41,235 nucleotides of DNA from Clostridia bacterium (GTDB taxonomy: Bacteria; Bacillota; Clostridia; Acetivibrionales; JAFADI01), in contig JAOAAU010000151.1 in the NCBI GenBank assembly GCA_026418695.1, forward strand, positions 1-41,235, in the 5' to 3' direction. How positions within the stretch are numbered: the first letter of the stretch is position 1; every line of letters begins with the position of its first letter. A model generated the notes under the pieces. It did not search any database. It worked only from the letters and a program-made list of their open reading frames with translations, and had not been told where the DNA came from. A program made the position numbers and the translations under genes. Below, piece by piece: positions 32,701 to 41,216 of this stretch.

Positions 32701-33508
32701 TCTGTGTATATCCGGGAATTGTCTTTGACTCAGGGTTACACCTTACCCTGGAATCGTTGATGACCGGTACGATTTTTACATAATAGATCTTTCCGGCGTC
32801 AAAATTGAAGGTAGAGCCCTTTGCCGTGAGTTTTAGCCTCCGATCCCCCGAAGCAGGCGGAAAAACAGGGCCAAAATTGCTGATCTGTTCCTGTCTTACC
32901 ATATACTTGATCTGGTCTGCAAAATCCGGGCTGCCTGAAATGTAAATGTCATAACCGATTCTCTTTGTTCCAAACCAAACATCATCCCACTCTATCTGGA
33001 GTGCATCAATTCCTGCAGAGGTAACCTCAACATCAATATCTGTCATAAAAATGACCGTATTGGATGGTAGAGATGAATGCGTAACTTCTTTTCCTTCATC
33101 ATCTTTATGTATGTGAACTGCCTTAACATAAGCATAATAGACTCTACCGGATTCCAGTCCCTTAACGGTATAGCTTGTTACATTCCCAACCCTTTCAGGA
33201 TATAGAGTAAAATTCTTGTTGTCGATCGAGGTATATATTTCGTAATAAGAGTCTTCGATTTGTCCGTTATTCGGTATGTCCAGCGGGTCCGGGGCACCCG
33301 TAGGCGCACCCCAGTTGAGTGTGACGGAATACCCATTATAGGCAGCATCATATACAATGTCATATTTAGTGCCGGTCTTATGAACATCCATATTTACGGG
33401 TGCAGGCGGAAGCGCTGCATCCGCCGCCATCGCAAGACCCGGGGCAAAAAGCTCAACCAAGAAAAGCATTAGTAATAGACTGGCACAAAGCCTGTTACAC
33501 TTCTTCAT
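29720..33508 (-). CDS. Large secreted fibronectin type III repeat protein with degenerate SLH end (paralogue A)
   Basis: A 1262-aa protein with a signal peptide (LLLMLFLVELFAPGLAMA). Seven FN3-like domains lie at about 36-157, 158-272, 273-370, 410-525, 536-691, 700-798 and 803-895. They are recognisable from repeated elements such as LESGRVYYAYVKAV, LRPNTTYYLKIVARKSY, LRPNSTYVVWLWAYRANGEL and LEQNTVYYFWLQAEST. A beta-rich module at about 915-1125 (RVILVSNRVFTALSELKENI) is shared with paralogue B. The last 130 residues are SLH-like but degenerate (FYDIGGHPAESAITAVCSKF, GCTRKQFLLMLDKLYSI) and end TLTNLGEL. It is probably a cell-surface adhesin or S-layer-associated matrix protein; no catalytic domain is seen. 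ATG follows AAGGGAG, 19 bases after paralogue B. Confidence 0.88.
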   Translation of the reverse strand: MKKCNRLCASLLLMLFLVELFAPGLAMAADAALPPAPVNMDVHKTGTKYDIVYDAAYNGYSVTLNWGAPTGAPDPLDIPNNGQIEDSYYEIYTSIDNKNFTLYPERVGNVTSYTVKGLESGRVYYAYVKAVHIHKDDEGKEVTHSSLPSNTVIFMTDIDVEVTSAGIDALQIEWDDVWFGTKRIGYDIYISGSPDFADQIKYMVRQEQISNFGPVFPPASGDRRLKLTAKGSTFNFDAGKIYYVKIVPVINDSRVRCNPESKTIPGYTQISAAIYKKSEDWWKIEWLPVTNSSGGGTEKIKYTIYRGQAEIDNPVLVQIFETTDTKCYVNTAGGKYFFLVVADIKDGNGNSIIVDKNGYAGVKSARLYPKEGEQPTEPPTPEIKDMIRRFEPDGEILYKYSTTSYSNGINKTLPATLTPTSATVAWLTPKTADGKTIDEDVVYDIWLETNYDNLSEDRRKITLSNFDVIPDSGTPIAYKHSFANLRPNTTYYLKIVARKSYIIDLKPAELVSAPSYKVIVTPTDGEINQPVAPARPPLRIKKVLDESGNETTKEDVGSNYAWIQWDNQWYEHWNATDKKWETVTKAVYDANSGDSNYRYSYFDNQVTFRVGSAPIQELVGTDGKIDYEKIRNRQYVVVSNILRTADITKPQNERVPNLRPNSTYVVWLWAYRANGELWSEPSDPVIIVTKPDSGEDPETPAVPALIYSKAGDIYVDLQWVTKDNYTYYIKYSKADNANSATNKVTITPKDLAKTKVYRISNLEQNTVYYFWLQAESTGANNQKRTSQWSDTYIVKTLPYIPPETPKGFGIKNTTDAVGKNHITYEWIKNDGLTYILEIGSDITYKDGKEYPGINAGEYKVDGLRSNYRYWARLYAYDPVKKLRSEPTQSITIMTPRSNDDYDSDVDTDNVITGPFVEEDYSSGTWTVKVIGVNADRFIEKIKTDTVLDYKFDLTKKHSGAKKRVILVSNRVFTALSELKENINIDSGFSVYTIRPHVMDSDQVKQIASKPGEVNVEFTIVQQTTSYGTGDYTMSYESSPSDVAVKVISGTQMTPLKNFNNPLKVAFPYTSESLFADGKVNGYVFDETTNKWNKQLVSTKFDKLLNKGYASFDMKAPGSAALLRKAILSSSFYDIGGHPAESAITAVCSKFELPSVGTGYFKPYQTMTIGDASKLMMDVLGYKYGESFAESAAKTGFISASDISDTGKGCTRKQFLLMLDKLYSIKAGEKAGQRYFTAADNQTISRGDAMIELYYTLTNLGEL

Positions 33509-33527
33509 ATACGTCTCCCTTCAACCA

Positions 33528-36500
33528 TCAAAGTTCACCAAGCTTTGTTAAGAGCCTTGTCAATGCTGCGATAAACTGTGCTCCCGAACAGGTCTCTCTT
33601 GGTTTGAAGTTTTTATTCTCATCAAGGCTTAAAATCTTCATATCTATACATAATTCAACGGATTTAAAGTAACTGTTTTTGATATCTGCATTGTCGTTGA
33701 TCAAAATGGTCTTGCTTGTCTTTAAGCTGGATAAGCTTATCCCTGCCTTTTGCTCATAAACCCGGATTATCAAAGCCGCTGCTTCCTGTCTGGTCACTCC
33801 CCTTCCGGGAGCGCCATAGGTTATGATTCCGTCCAATCCAAGTTTTTTGGCTTTATCCTGAAGATTGCTGCCACCGCTGGATCCGTTGAGCACCTTTTCA
33901 AGCACCAGGATTGTATTATAGACGCTTAAGTTATTATCAAAGCCGGTGTATTGATTAAATACATCGCTGATATCGTACTTGGACGCAAAAGAAGAAATCT
34001 CATTCTTTGCCCAGTGATTAAACGGAATATTATACAAGCTGGTAATATCCACACAGAATACAGCTACTTTACCTGGCTTTATAAAATCAAAGCTCACTGC
34101 ACTGCCTGCTGCGGTCTGTGTAGACGGAACCTTGTTCCATGAACTGCTCGTATAGGCATAGCCCGTCTTTGCCCCCTTAACACTTGGGTCAACAGACATT
34201 CTCACGCTGACAGGGATTGCGAAACTTTTAAAGTCCTCTGTATCTTCGATGATGGAGGAGTAGCTGCCCCCACCTTCAATATAATCTTCAATGAAATCTC
34301 TGTACTTTTCTTCAACATCTTGTACAATGTCTTCAATTACACTCTGCAGTTCTTGGGGAGTATCTTTTCTACTGTCTCCAGTATTCTTTAGGTCCTGTAA
34401 TCCTTGTTCAATATAATAATCAATCTTATCCTTAATGGTTTTTTCTATCTCTGCATCCGAGTGTTCCATCCCAACCGCTTCCATTTCTACTTCATGGATA
34501 TCTGAAACGGCTGTTGCTCCTGAAGGTCCGCTGGTACTGGACTTGCTGTGTTTTTTAATCTCAATATGAATATATGCTTCTTTTACACTGCTGTGATCCT
34601 TTACTTCCTCTATTTCTTCCGAGTTTGCATAATCAATAATCCCGGGTCTGAAGTTATACTCCGCTCCAGGTACTTTCACAACCAGGCTGGTATTTCTTGC
34701 TGCCAGTTGTTCCATTACTGCAACCGGAACATATAAAGCGCTTAGGGTTCTGTCCTTTCCTTCGGTATCCAGCAATTCCAGAACAAATACATTCTGTGAA
34801 TTATTCTTGATATAGTTTTCAGCCATATCCCTTCTAACTTTAGCTTTGAACGTACTGGAAGACGTCCCCATGATCCAATAAAGTGTATTCTTGAATTTTT
34901 TTACCTGGTCAAAGTAATTTGCGTTCTCCCTGTTTTCCTGCTCCTGATCATCATAATCCGGTTTACTGTATTCTGTTCGAGTAGATGCCGGTCCGATATA
35001 CTTAGAGTAGTCATACTGCTGGGTGTCAGGGTTCAAGCTGATACTTCTCACCTTGATATAGTATTTGGTATTGGATTTCAAAGAGGGAATTCGAGCATAG
35101 TACATCATATAACTCTGTCCGATAAGGTCTATCGGCTTTTCCTTACTTGTAATGGTAAAGCCGGATCCCTCAGAAAGGGCCGTGTAATCTGCATCATTTT
35201 CTCCTTTGATGGCAAGCTCAAATTTGTATCCTTCTCTTCCCTTCCACTTCACTTCGAGCTGATGCATTGGCTCTCTAGTTGTTATGGAAGCCTTGCAGTT
35301 TGTATTGTTGCTGTCAATATTATCCGTTGAAAAACTTATCGTAGTACCGGAAGCATTTTTTGCTGAGCCGGTAACCCTGAAAGTGTAGGATGTATCTGCC
35401 TTAAGTGACATCACCCGCGCATAGAATTTACTGTTTGAACTATCAATCCTGTCTTCAGAAATAAACACTTCACCCTTTGGAACCGCAGTCCCGTTAGCAT
35501 ATACAATAAAATCATCCGAAGTAAAAATGCTGTTTGCATTCCACCAAATCCCAATTTCATGGCCAGGCACTACATCCAGGCTCTGAGGGGTCTCAATCAG
35601 ATAAGTGGTAACAGGGATTGTCTTCCATGTAGAAATTAATGGCTGCGCCTGCCCAATATCCCTTTCAGCCCTTAAGCTGAAATAGTACACTGTATTAGGA
35701 AGAAGGTCACTTGCTGTATATGTAAATTTCATCTTTTGTGTCGCAGGATCCAGTGCGTAAGTGAAAGCCCCGGCAGCATCACTGCTGCCTTTTGGCGGGT
35801 TAAAATAATTCAGCAGCTTATTCTCCGGATTTATTGCGATTGTTGTCAGATCCGCAGAACCGTCGATCTTTAACGCAGTTCGGATCAATGTATACTTAAC
35901 ATCCGTTTCCAGCTCTGTCCATTCAAGCTTTACAGAATTACTGGTAAGAATCTCATTGCCATTTGTATCCTTTGATATTTTAAGATCATCCGGTACTCTT
36001 GGTTTATTCATCTCATCCCCGGGTTTCTGAATGTCCCCTTTCTTGGTGGTAACCGAAAGAATCTGCGAAAATAGAGATTCCTTTGGATCTGCGACGTTCG
36101 TCTTATCAACGATGACCCTGGTCTTTACCTTGAAATAGTACAGGGTATTCGGTTGAAGCCCTGGTACGGTAGCATTAACTACCGTACTCGAATCTGAGAG
36201 GTGCCCGGAAAACTGAATGGTCTTGTTCTGGTCCGGTTCAGTGGATCCAATAAGCGTATAATTCCCGTCTAAAGTAGAACCCATATAAAGATCATAGTAG
36301 ATATCGTCCTGAATTTGCAGATCTCCCAGATTTGCTACTACCTTTTCCCACTCCAGCTTGATAAAGTTTGTTTTATCCGGAGCAAAGTCGTTATCCAGTA
36401 CTTTAAAGTTTTTGGGTGAGCTTACAGTATCCTGCCCGGGTACAGGAATCGTAACGCTTACAGGAATAGAAATATCGGAAAACAAAGTTGTCGATGTAAG

Positions 36501-38381
36501 ATCCTCTTGCACTACAACTTTAGATGATTTAATTTTTACGTAATAAATTTTATTCGGAACAAGATAGGTTGGATAATCATCATCATTATCCAAATCCTCA
36601 ACGGTCGAATCTGCTTTAAAGTACTTGAATAGGTTTGTACCGTCGATTTCATATTCAAAATAGTCCCCATTCAGAGTACATTTGTTCAAATTAACCCTTA
36701 ATATTTCTCTATCCGCAACACTATATTCCTTGGATCGTGTAGGGTCTCCAAAGATTCTGTCGATCAGTTCCTTCCTGGTATCATTGGTTTCCACCTTCTG
36801 AACAGCAGATACATAGAAATGAAACTCTACAGGGTCCGTACCGTTTTTGTTTTTATAATCCTGAGCGTTTGTTACTTTCCATCGGAGCTTTACTTTAGCA
36901 GATTGAATATTCTTAAGTCCGCTATTAAAGATATTATCCTGAACTTGTCCTGAAACCGGCGTCAAAGGTTTGATTACCTGTACTTCTTCTGCCAGCGGTG
37001 GCAGCGCCGAGCTCTGAGCGGCAATAAAATCCAAAGGCTGTGAATATGCCATTTCTCCTTCATTCGGCGCCTGCGCTCTTACCCTGTAGTTGAATTTGTT
37101 ATTCTTATCCGGATTCTCGATAAAGATTGTGATGGTTTTGTCCGTAGACTGTGTAAATTTATCTGTAACCTCGACACTGGAAACATATTCGGTGAAATCC
37201 GGCGGAACATTTTTGTCATTGTTATACTGCACAATATACTTATAGGAAGTATTATCATATTTGATAATTTTGTAAATGGTCGCAATAATATTGCCTGTAT
37301 TGTCCTTGGACAAGCTGAAGCGGATGGGCGTGTAAATAAAAGGATTGGTTTTGTGATCCTCATTGGTTGATTTCATCTGCGTAGATACACGCCAAACCTT
37401 TCCACTGACTGTTTCATCATTAAAAAACGGCTTTACTGTCATATAAAGCTTTGTTCCAGGTGTAAAATCAGGATTTCTATAAATATTCTTCAGGTTGACA
37501 CCGGTTACCTGCGAAGCCGTTAAAGATGAGAAATCTGATACATTGTCTGTATCAAAGCCCGTATCACTGACTGTATCAGGATCGGGGTAATTGGTGTTGG
37601 TCCCAATAATTGCTTCATTCTCGGCAGAATCTACCCCATCACAATAAAACTCTATGGCCCCGGCATTATCATAAACATCCCCGGCTACGCTTCTAATCTG
37701 TCCTTTTCCAAGATCGCTTCTTGTAACAATATACTTATTGAGTCCCCCGGCAGTGCTATACCTTACCTGTAAGGATTTAAGCGTACTCGACATGACATTG
37801 GGATCCAAACTTACGGCGATATCATAATCTACCTCCGCATTATTGCTAACAACAACCGCTGATCCGTTATATTCGCTTGGCTTTGTGATTTTAAACTTAA
37901 GCCTCGGATATTTTCCAATTTCCTTTACCAGACCATTTTGATTTGCAGTCTGAGGTTCGTTACTTACTTCCATCGTGGTACCGGTTATCGCTTTAATTGA
38001 TGCACTGGTAATTTCCGCCCCTAGACTATCCCGCGCGATAACCTTAAAATTATAGATGAAGTCGGTCTGTAATCCAGTCACTGTATGTTCACCGGTAAAT
38101 GTACTTTGATCTATCGGAGAAGCTAACCCGTTCACTAGATTTCCTTGTGCGTCCCGGTATTCGATAATATAGTCTTTTACACTTGGGCTGGTTAGTTTAT
38201 TCCATAGCAAGGTTACACTGGTGGGGGTAATCTTTAATCCTCCGTTTTTAGGTGCAACACTTAGTGTAAGGGTCTCAGCAGCAAACACTCGAAGTGAAAA
38301 AAGCCCCTGGATTCCGGGCAAAGACGTGAAAAGTACTGCAATGGCTATGTAAACAGCTAAAATCTTTTTCAGTGACCTCAT
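33528..38381 (-). CDS. Very large secreted fibronectin type III repeat protein with SLH end (paralogue B)
   Basis: A 1617-aa protein with a signal peptide (MRSLKKILAVYIAIAVLFTS, then SLPGIQGLFSLRVFAA). About eight FN3-like units of uneven length follow; clear ones contain LQTDFIYNFKVIARDSLGAE, LQPNTLYYFKVKTRV, LLPNTVYYFSLRAERDIG and LKSNTKYYIKVRSISLNP. The module shared with A lies at about 1160-1430 (LSALYVPVAVMEQLAARNTS) but here carries an acidic, helical insertion (EVEMEAVGMEHSDAEIEKTI onward). The last 190 residues are SLH-like (IPFNHWAKNEISSFASKYDI; YFKSVELCIDMKILSLDENK) and end RLLTKLGEL. The frame extends 15 codons further to 38426, but AAGGGG precedes the ATG at 38381. It is first gene of a two-gene operon with A. 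Confidence 0.88.
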   Translation of the reverse strand: MRSLKKILAVYIAIAVLFTSLPGIQGLFSLRVFAAETLTLSVAPKNGGLKITPTSVTLLWNKLTSPSVKDYIIEYRDAQGNLVNGLASPIDQSTFTGEHTVTGLQTDFIYNFKVIARDSLGAEITSASIKAITGTTMEVSNEPQTANQNGLVKEIGKYPRLKFKITKPSEYNGSAVVVSNNAEVDYDIAVSLDPNVMSSTLKSLQVRYSTAGGLNKYIVTRSDLGKGQIRSVAGDVYDNAGAIEFYCDGVDSAENEAIIGTNTNYPDPDTVSDTGFDTDNVSDFSSLTASQVTGVNLKNIYRNPDFTPGTKLYMTVKPFFNDETVSGKVWRVSTQMKSTNEDHKTNPFIYTPIRFSLSKDNTGNIIATIYKIIKYDNTSYKYIVQYNNDKNVPPDFTEYVSSVEVTDKFTQSTDKTITIFIENPDKNNKFNYRVRAQAPNEGEMAYSQPLDFIAAQSSALPPLAEEVQVIKPLTPVSGQVQDNIFNSGLKNIQSAKVKLRWKVTNAQDYKNKNGTDPVEFHFYVSAVQKVETNDTRKELIDRIFGDPTRSKEYSVADREILRVNLNKCTLNGDYFEYEIDGTNLFKYFKADSTVEDLDNDDDYPTYLVPNKIYYVKIKSSKVVVQEDLTSTTLFSDISIPVSVTIPVPGQDTVSSPKNFKVLDNDFAPDKTNFIKLEWEKVVANLGDLQIQDDIYYDLYMGSTLDGNYTLIGSTEPDQNKTIQFSGHLSDSSTVVNATVPGLQPNTLYYFKVKTRVIVDKTNVADPKESLFSQILSVTTKKGDIQKPGDEMNKPRVPDDLKISKDTNGNEILTSNSVKLEWTELETDVKYTLIRTALKIDGSADLTTIAINPENKLLNYFNPPKGSSDAAGAFTYALDPATQKMKFTYTASDLLPNTVYYFSLRAERDIGQAQPLISTWKTIPVTTYLIETPQSLDVVPGHEIGIWWNANSIFTSDDFIVYANGTAVPKGEVFISEDRIDSSNSKFYARVMSLKADTSYTFRVTGSAKNASGTTISFSTDNIDSNNTNCKASITTREPMHQLEVKWKGREGYKFELAIKGENDADYTALSEGSGFTITSKEKPIDLIGQSYMMYYARIPSLKSNTKYYIKVRSISLNPDTQQYDYSKYIGPASTRTEYSKPDYDDQEQENRENANYFDQVKKFKNTLYWIMGTSSSTFKAKVRRDMAENYIKNNSQNVFVLELLDTEGKDRTLSALYVPVAVMEQLAARNTSLVVKVPGAEYNFRPGIIDYANSEEIEEVKDHSSVKEAYIHIEIKKHSKSSTSGPSGATAVSDIHEVEMEAVGMEHSDAEIEKTIKDKIDYYIEQGLQDLKNTGDSRKDTPQELQSVIEDIVQDVEEKYRDFIEDYIEGGGSYSSIIEDTEDFKSFAIPVSVRMSVDPSVKGAKTGYAYTSSSWNKVPSTQTAAGSAVSFDFIKPGKVAVFCVDITSLYNIPFNHWAKNEISSFASKYDISDVFNQYTGFDNNLSVYNTILVLEKVLNGSSGGSNLQDKAKKLGLDGIITYGAPGRGVTRQEAAALIIRVYEQKAGISLSSLKTSKTILINDNADIKNSYFKSVELCIDMKILSLDENKNFKPRETCSGAQFIAALTRLLTKLGEL

Positions 38382-38416
38382 AAGATAACCCCTTTTCTTA
38401 TGTAAACCATATTTAC

Positions 38417-38445
38417 ATTTTATCATACAATTTCCCTAATGTTAG
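38417..38445 (-). promoter_or_regulatory. Possible sigma-A promoter for the FN3 operon
   Basis: On the minus strand CTAACA (38445-38440), 17 bases, then TAAAAT (38422-38417). The hexamers match consensus at 4 and 5 of 6. A 7-3-7 A/T palindrome (ATATTAT-TGT-ATAATAT, 38506-38522) lies between this and the divergent regulator promoter. Confidence 0.45.
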
Positions 38446-38542
38446 TAGGTCTACGCGATTATTTCTACTTGTAATTTCTTCCTACAGATCAGGGTCGAAC
38501 TGTGCATATTATTGTATAATATCGGCATTTTCTCCAGGAAAA

Positions 38543-38571
38543 TTAACAGCATTGTTGTGAAATGGTATAAT
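38543..38571 (+). promoter_or_regulatory. Sigma-A promoter for the two-component system
   Basis: TTAACA (38543-38548), exactly 17 bases, then TATAAT (38566-38571). It is followed by AGGAGG and the response-regulator ATG within 28 bases. Confidence 0.8.
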
Positions 38572-38598
38572 AGTGATAGAAAAATACAGGAGGTACCT

Positions 38599-39294
38599 AT
38601 GAAGCAAAAAATACTGGTCGTAGATGACGAGGCCCCCATTTGCGACCTTCTAAAAATAAACCTGGAATCGGAAGGCTATGAAGTAGCCATTGCCTTTGAC
38701 GGAAGAGACGCCTTGAAGAAAGTAGAGTCCTTTAAGCCCGACCTTATGATCCTTGATGTTATGCTGCCTGAGATCAACGGCTTTGAAATATGCAAAAGGG
38801 TGACCGCTGAAAGACCTATTCCCATCATTATGCTGACGGCCAAATCCGATTTGGTGGACAAGGTCTTGGGGTTGGAGTTGGGCGCTGATGACTACATCAC
38901 CAAGCCTTTTCACCCCAGAGAGCTGATCGCTAGAGTTAAGGTGCTTTTCAGGAGAATTTCCAGTGACAAAAACACGCCTTCCAAGATTCTTGAAAACGGC
39001 CCCCTTACTTTGGAGCCTGACAAGAGGCAGGTGTTGCTGTCTGGAGCAGAACTGGACCTTTCCGTCAAAGAGTATGACCTGCTCTATTTTCTGCTAAGTA
39101 ACCTGGATCAGGTATTCTCAAGAGAAGTTCTCCTGGATAGGGTTTGGGGCTATGATTTTGCCGGTGACACTCGAACCGTCGACGTCCATATTCAAAGACT
39201 AAGAAAAAAGCTGAAATGTGATAACCCTGCTATGGATATGATTCATACTGTTTTTGGTGTCGGTTATAAGATCAAAAGATTAAAGAACGAATAA
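38599..39294 (+). CDS. OmpR/PhoB-family response regulator
   Basis: A 231-aa protein. Receiver domain residues 1-118: KILVVDDEAPICDLL with the acidic pocket, phospho-acceptor Asp53 in LMILDVMLPEINGFEI, Thr80, and Lys102 in GADDYITKPFHPRELIARVK. The winged-helix effector domain is at about 128-228 (LDLSVKEYDLLYFLLSN, VWGYDFAGDTRTVDVHIQRL, RKKLKCDN, VFGVGYKIK). It is close to PhoP/WalR-type regulators. The frame opens 29 codons earlier, but the ATG at 38599 with AGGAGG 7 bases upstream begins at the family start. It forms an operon with the kinase 121 bases downstream. Confidence 0.93.
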   Translation: MKQKILVVDDEAPICDLLKINLESEGYEVAIAFDGRDALKKVESFKPDLMILDVMLPEINGFEICKRVTAERPIPIIMLTAKSDLVDKVLGLELGADDYITKPFHPRELIARVKVLFRRISSDKNTPSKILENGPLTLEPDKRQVLLSGAELDLSVKEYDLLYFLLSNLDQVFSREVLLDRVWGYDFAGDTRTVDVHIQRLRKKLKCDNPAMDMIHTVFGVGYKIKRLKNE

Positions 39295-39415
39295 AACAGC
39301 GTTTACATATTCATGTTACATGCATAGCTTTATTCTTACCGAGTAAAGTTACGATAAAGCATATTTTCTTTTAAACAAAGTAAATCATAAAAGTAACTCA
39401 TAAAGGAAGTACCCT

Positions 39416-41128
39416 ATGAAACTTAGCTTAAGGCATAAAATCATTGCCGTAAACCTGACCGTGCTGCTTCTCACCTTTGCTGTCATTTCCTTTATCGTCA
39501 TTGATAGGCTCAGTGCAGTCAATACCAATATGCTTGTTGAAAATCTAAAATACCAAGCGGATCTCTCGGTGATCTCCGTTCGTCAAAGCTTACTCTCGGG
39601 GGGAGATCCTGCCAATGTGGAGAATGCTTTTACTTCCAGAGGTAAGGAATTTGCTACAAAACTGGCCAATGAATACAGAATCCGGGTTGCCGTGTTTTCT
39701 TCCGCCCGTCAAAAGATTGCAGATTCCGATCCTTCAGAAACTGCAATTCCTCAATACAAGGAACTGGACGAGGTATTCAAGGGAAACCGCGCATACGCAA
39801 TCCGGACCGCGGAGGGCAGCAGATACCTCTACTTTAGCTTTCCTGTAGTTTATCAAAAAGTTATCGGAGCGGTCATGTTTATCTACCCCTTAAAAGAGAT
39901 CGACAATATGACCCGGAATATTCAAGTTTATCTTTTGATTTCTTTCCTCCTTGGTCTTGTGGTGATCGTCGCTGTTGCTCTCTATTTATCCGTAAAAATT
40001 ACCAAGCCGATAACCATACTACGGGAATCTGCCCTGAAAATAGCAGCAGGAAAATTTCAAGAAAAAATAGCCATCACCTCTTCTGATGAAACAGGAGAGC
40101 TGGCAAGGGCTTTTAATCAAATGTCCAACGAGATTGAAAACCGTATGACCCTTCTCACCCTGGAAAAATCAAAACTGAACTCAGTGCTTGAAAGTATGGG
40201 AGAAGGGGTCGTTGCGCTGGACGGTAAAAACGAAATTCTGCTGATTAATCATGTTGCAAAATCCATTCTACACCTGGGAATAGATTCAAAAATCATAAAG
40301 CTTGCCGACAAGGTAAGGCAGCAGCAATCCAGAGTAATACTGGAAATAGACAATGGTGATCGAAATATTTTGATTTGCGCCACTCCCTTGAAGCAGGAAC
40401 TACAAAATGACGGTGTTGTCCTAATTCTCAACGATGTCACGGAACTCCGTCTTCTTCAGGAAAAACAAAAGCAGTTTGTCACCAACGTATCCCACGAGCT
40501 GAAGACACCACTTACGACAATCCTGGGGTATGTGGACCTGTTAAAGGAGAAAGGGGATCACAAGGAGATCTTCACCACCTCTCTCCATCATCTGCAAAGT
40601 GCCAGTGACCGCCTGCTTCGGCTAGTGAATGACCTTATCGATCTATCGATGCTTAAAAAGTCCGAGTTTGAAATTGAGCCGCGGAGTACGGATTTCACAG
40701 AACTTGTGAGGGACATCGTCGGCCAAATGTCTCTAAAAGCTCAAAAATTCAATATCGAGCTAGATATCCGGCTTCCTGATACAGGAGAAATAAATATTGA
40801 TCCTGTAAGAATAAAACAGGCTGTGGTCAATGTGCTCGACAATGCAATCAAGTATTCTCAGGGTGGTAAGATTTCTGTTGTTCTCACAGAATACACCCAT
40901 CAGATCTCTTTGGTAATCAGCGATACCGGCTGCGGTATTCCGCGAAATCTTCTTGAAAACATATTTGAGCCTTTTTACCGTGTAGATAAAGCGCGTTCAC
41001 GGGACCTGGGAGGCAATGGTCTCGGCCTTGCCATCACAAAGGAGATTATCGAAAAGCACGGCGGAACCATTCATATCGAAAGCAAAGAGGGACAAGGAAC
41101 CTCTGTAGAAATGACTTTACCACAGTAA
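39416..41128 (+). CDS. PhoR/WalK-type sensor histidine kinase
   Basis: A 570-aa membrane kinase. Order: TM1 about 8-29, extracellular sensor of about 140 residues (RVAVFSSARQKIADSDPSET region), TM2 about 170-192 (VYLLISFLLGLVVIVAVALY), HAMP about 193-244 (KITKPITILRESALKIAAGK), PAS about 250-345 (LESMGEGVVALDGKNEILLI), HisKA with phospho-acceptor His360 in VTNVSHELKTPLTTILGYVD, and HATPase with NVLDNAIKYSQGG, SDTGCGIPRNLLENIFEPFY and GGNGLGLAITKEIIEKHGG. It should phosphorylate the regulator encoded upstream. This layout is typical of PhoR, but the signal is not proven. AAAGGAAG precedes the ATG. The gene is complete; 107 bases remain to the window end. Confidence 0.94.
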   Translation: MKLSLRHKIIAVNLTVLLLTFAVISFIVIDRLSAVNTNMLVENLKYQADLSVISVRQSLLSGGDPANVENAFTSRGKEFATKLANEYRIRVAVFSSARQKIADSDPSETAIPQYKELDEVFKGNRAYAIRTAEGSRYLYFSFPVVYQKVIGAVMFIYPLKEIDNMTRNIQVYLLISFLLGLVVIVAVALYLSVKITKPITILRESALKIAAGKFQEKIAITSSDETGELARAFNQMSNEIENRMTLLTLEKSKLNSVLESMGEGVVALDGKNEILLINHVAKSILHLGIDSKIIKLADKVRQQQSRVILEIDNGDRNILICATPLKQELQNDGVVLILNDVTELRLLQEKQKQFVTNVSHELKTPLTTILGYVDLLKEKGDHKEIFTTSLHHLQSASDRLLRLVNDLIDLSMLKKSEFEIEPRSTDFTELVRDIVGQMSLKAQKFNIELDIRLPDTGEINIDPVRIKQAVVNVLDNAIKYSQGGKISVVLTEYTHQISLVISDTGCGIPRNLLENIFEPFYRVDKARSRDLGGNGLGLAITKEIIEKHGGTIHIESKEGQGTSVEMTLPQ

Positions 41129-41135
41129 CGCTTGG

Positions 41136-41152
41136 TTTACAAATTTGTTACA
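41136..41152 (+). promoter_or_regulatory. PHO-box-like direct repeat beyond the kinase gene
   Basis: TTTACA, 5 bases, GTTACA gives an 11-base periodic pair resembling Bacillus PhoP sites (TTAACA-like repeats). A looser pair with 7 bases between lies in the regulator-kinase gap at 39302-39320. It probably belongs to the promoter of the next gene, which is outside the window. Confidence 0.3.
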
Positions 41153-41216
41153 TCCCCTTTATAGCATTGTTAATATTTGTGGATACAATACGTATATGGG
41201 TTGATAAGGACAAATC

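Noticed and set aside
28552-41128. Novel defence or secondary-metabolite system in the accessory part
   Set aside because: The genes are structural surface proteins and a standard two-component system; no nuclease, toxin, reverse transcriptase, NLR, NRPS or PKS motif was seen.
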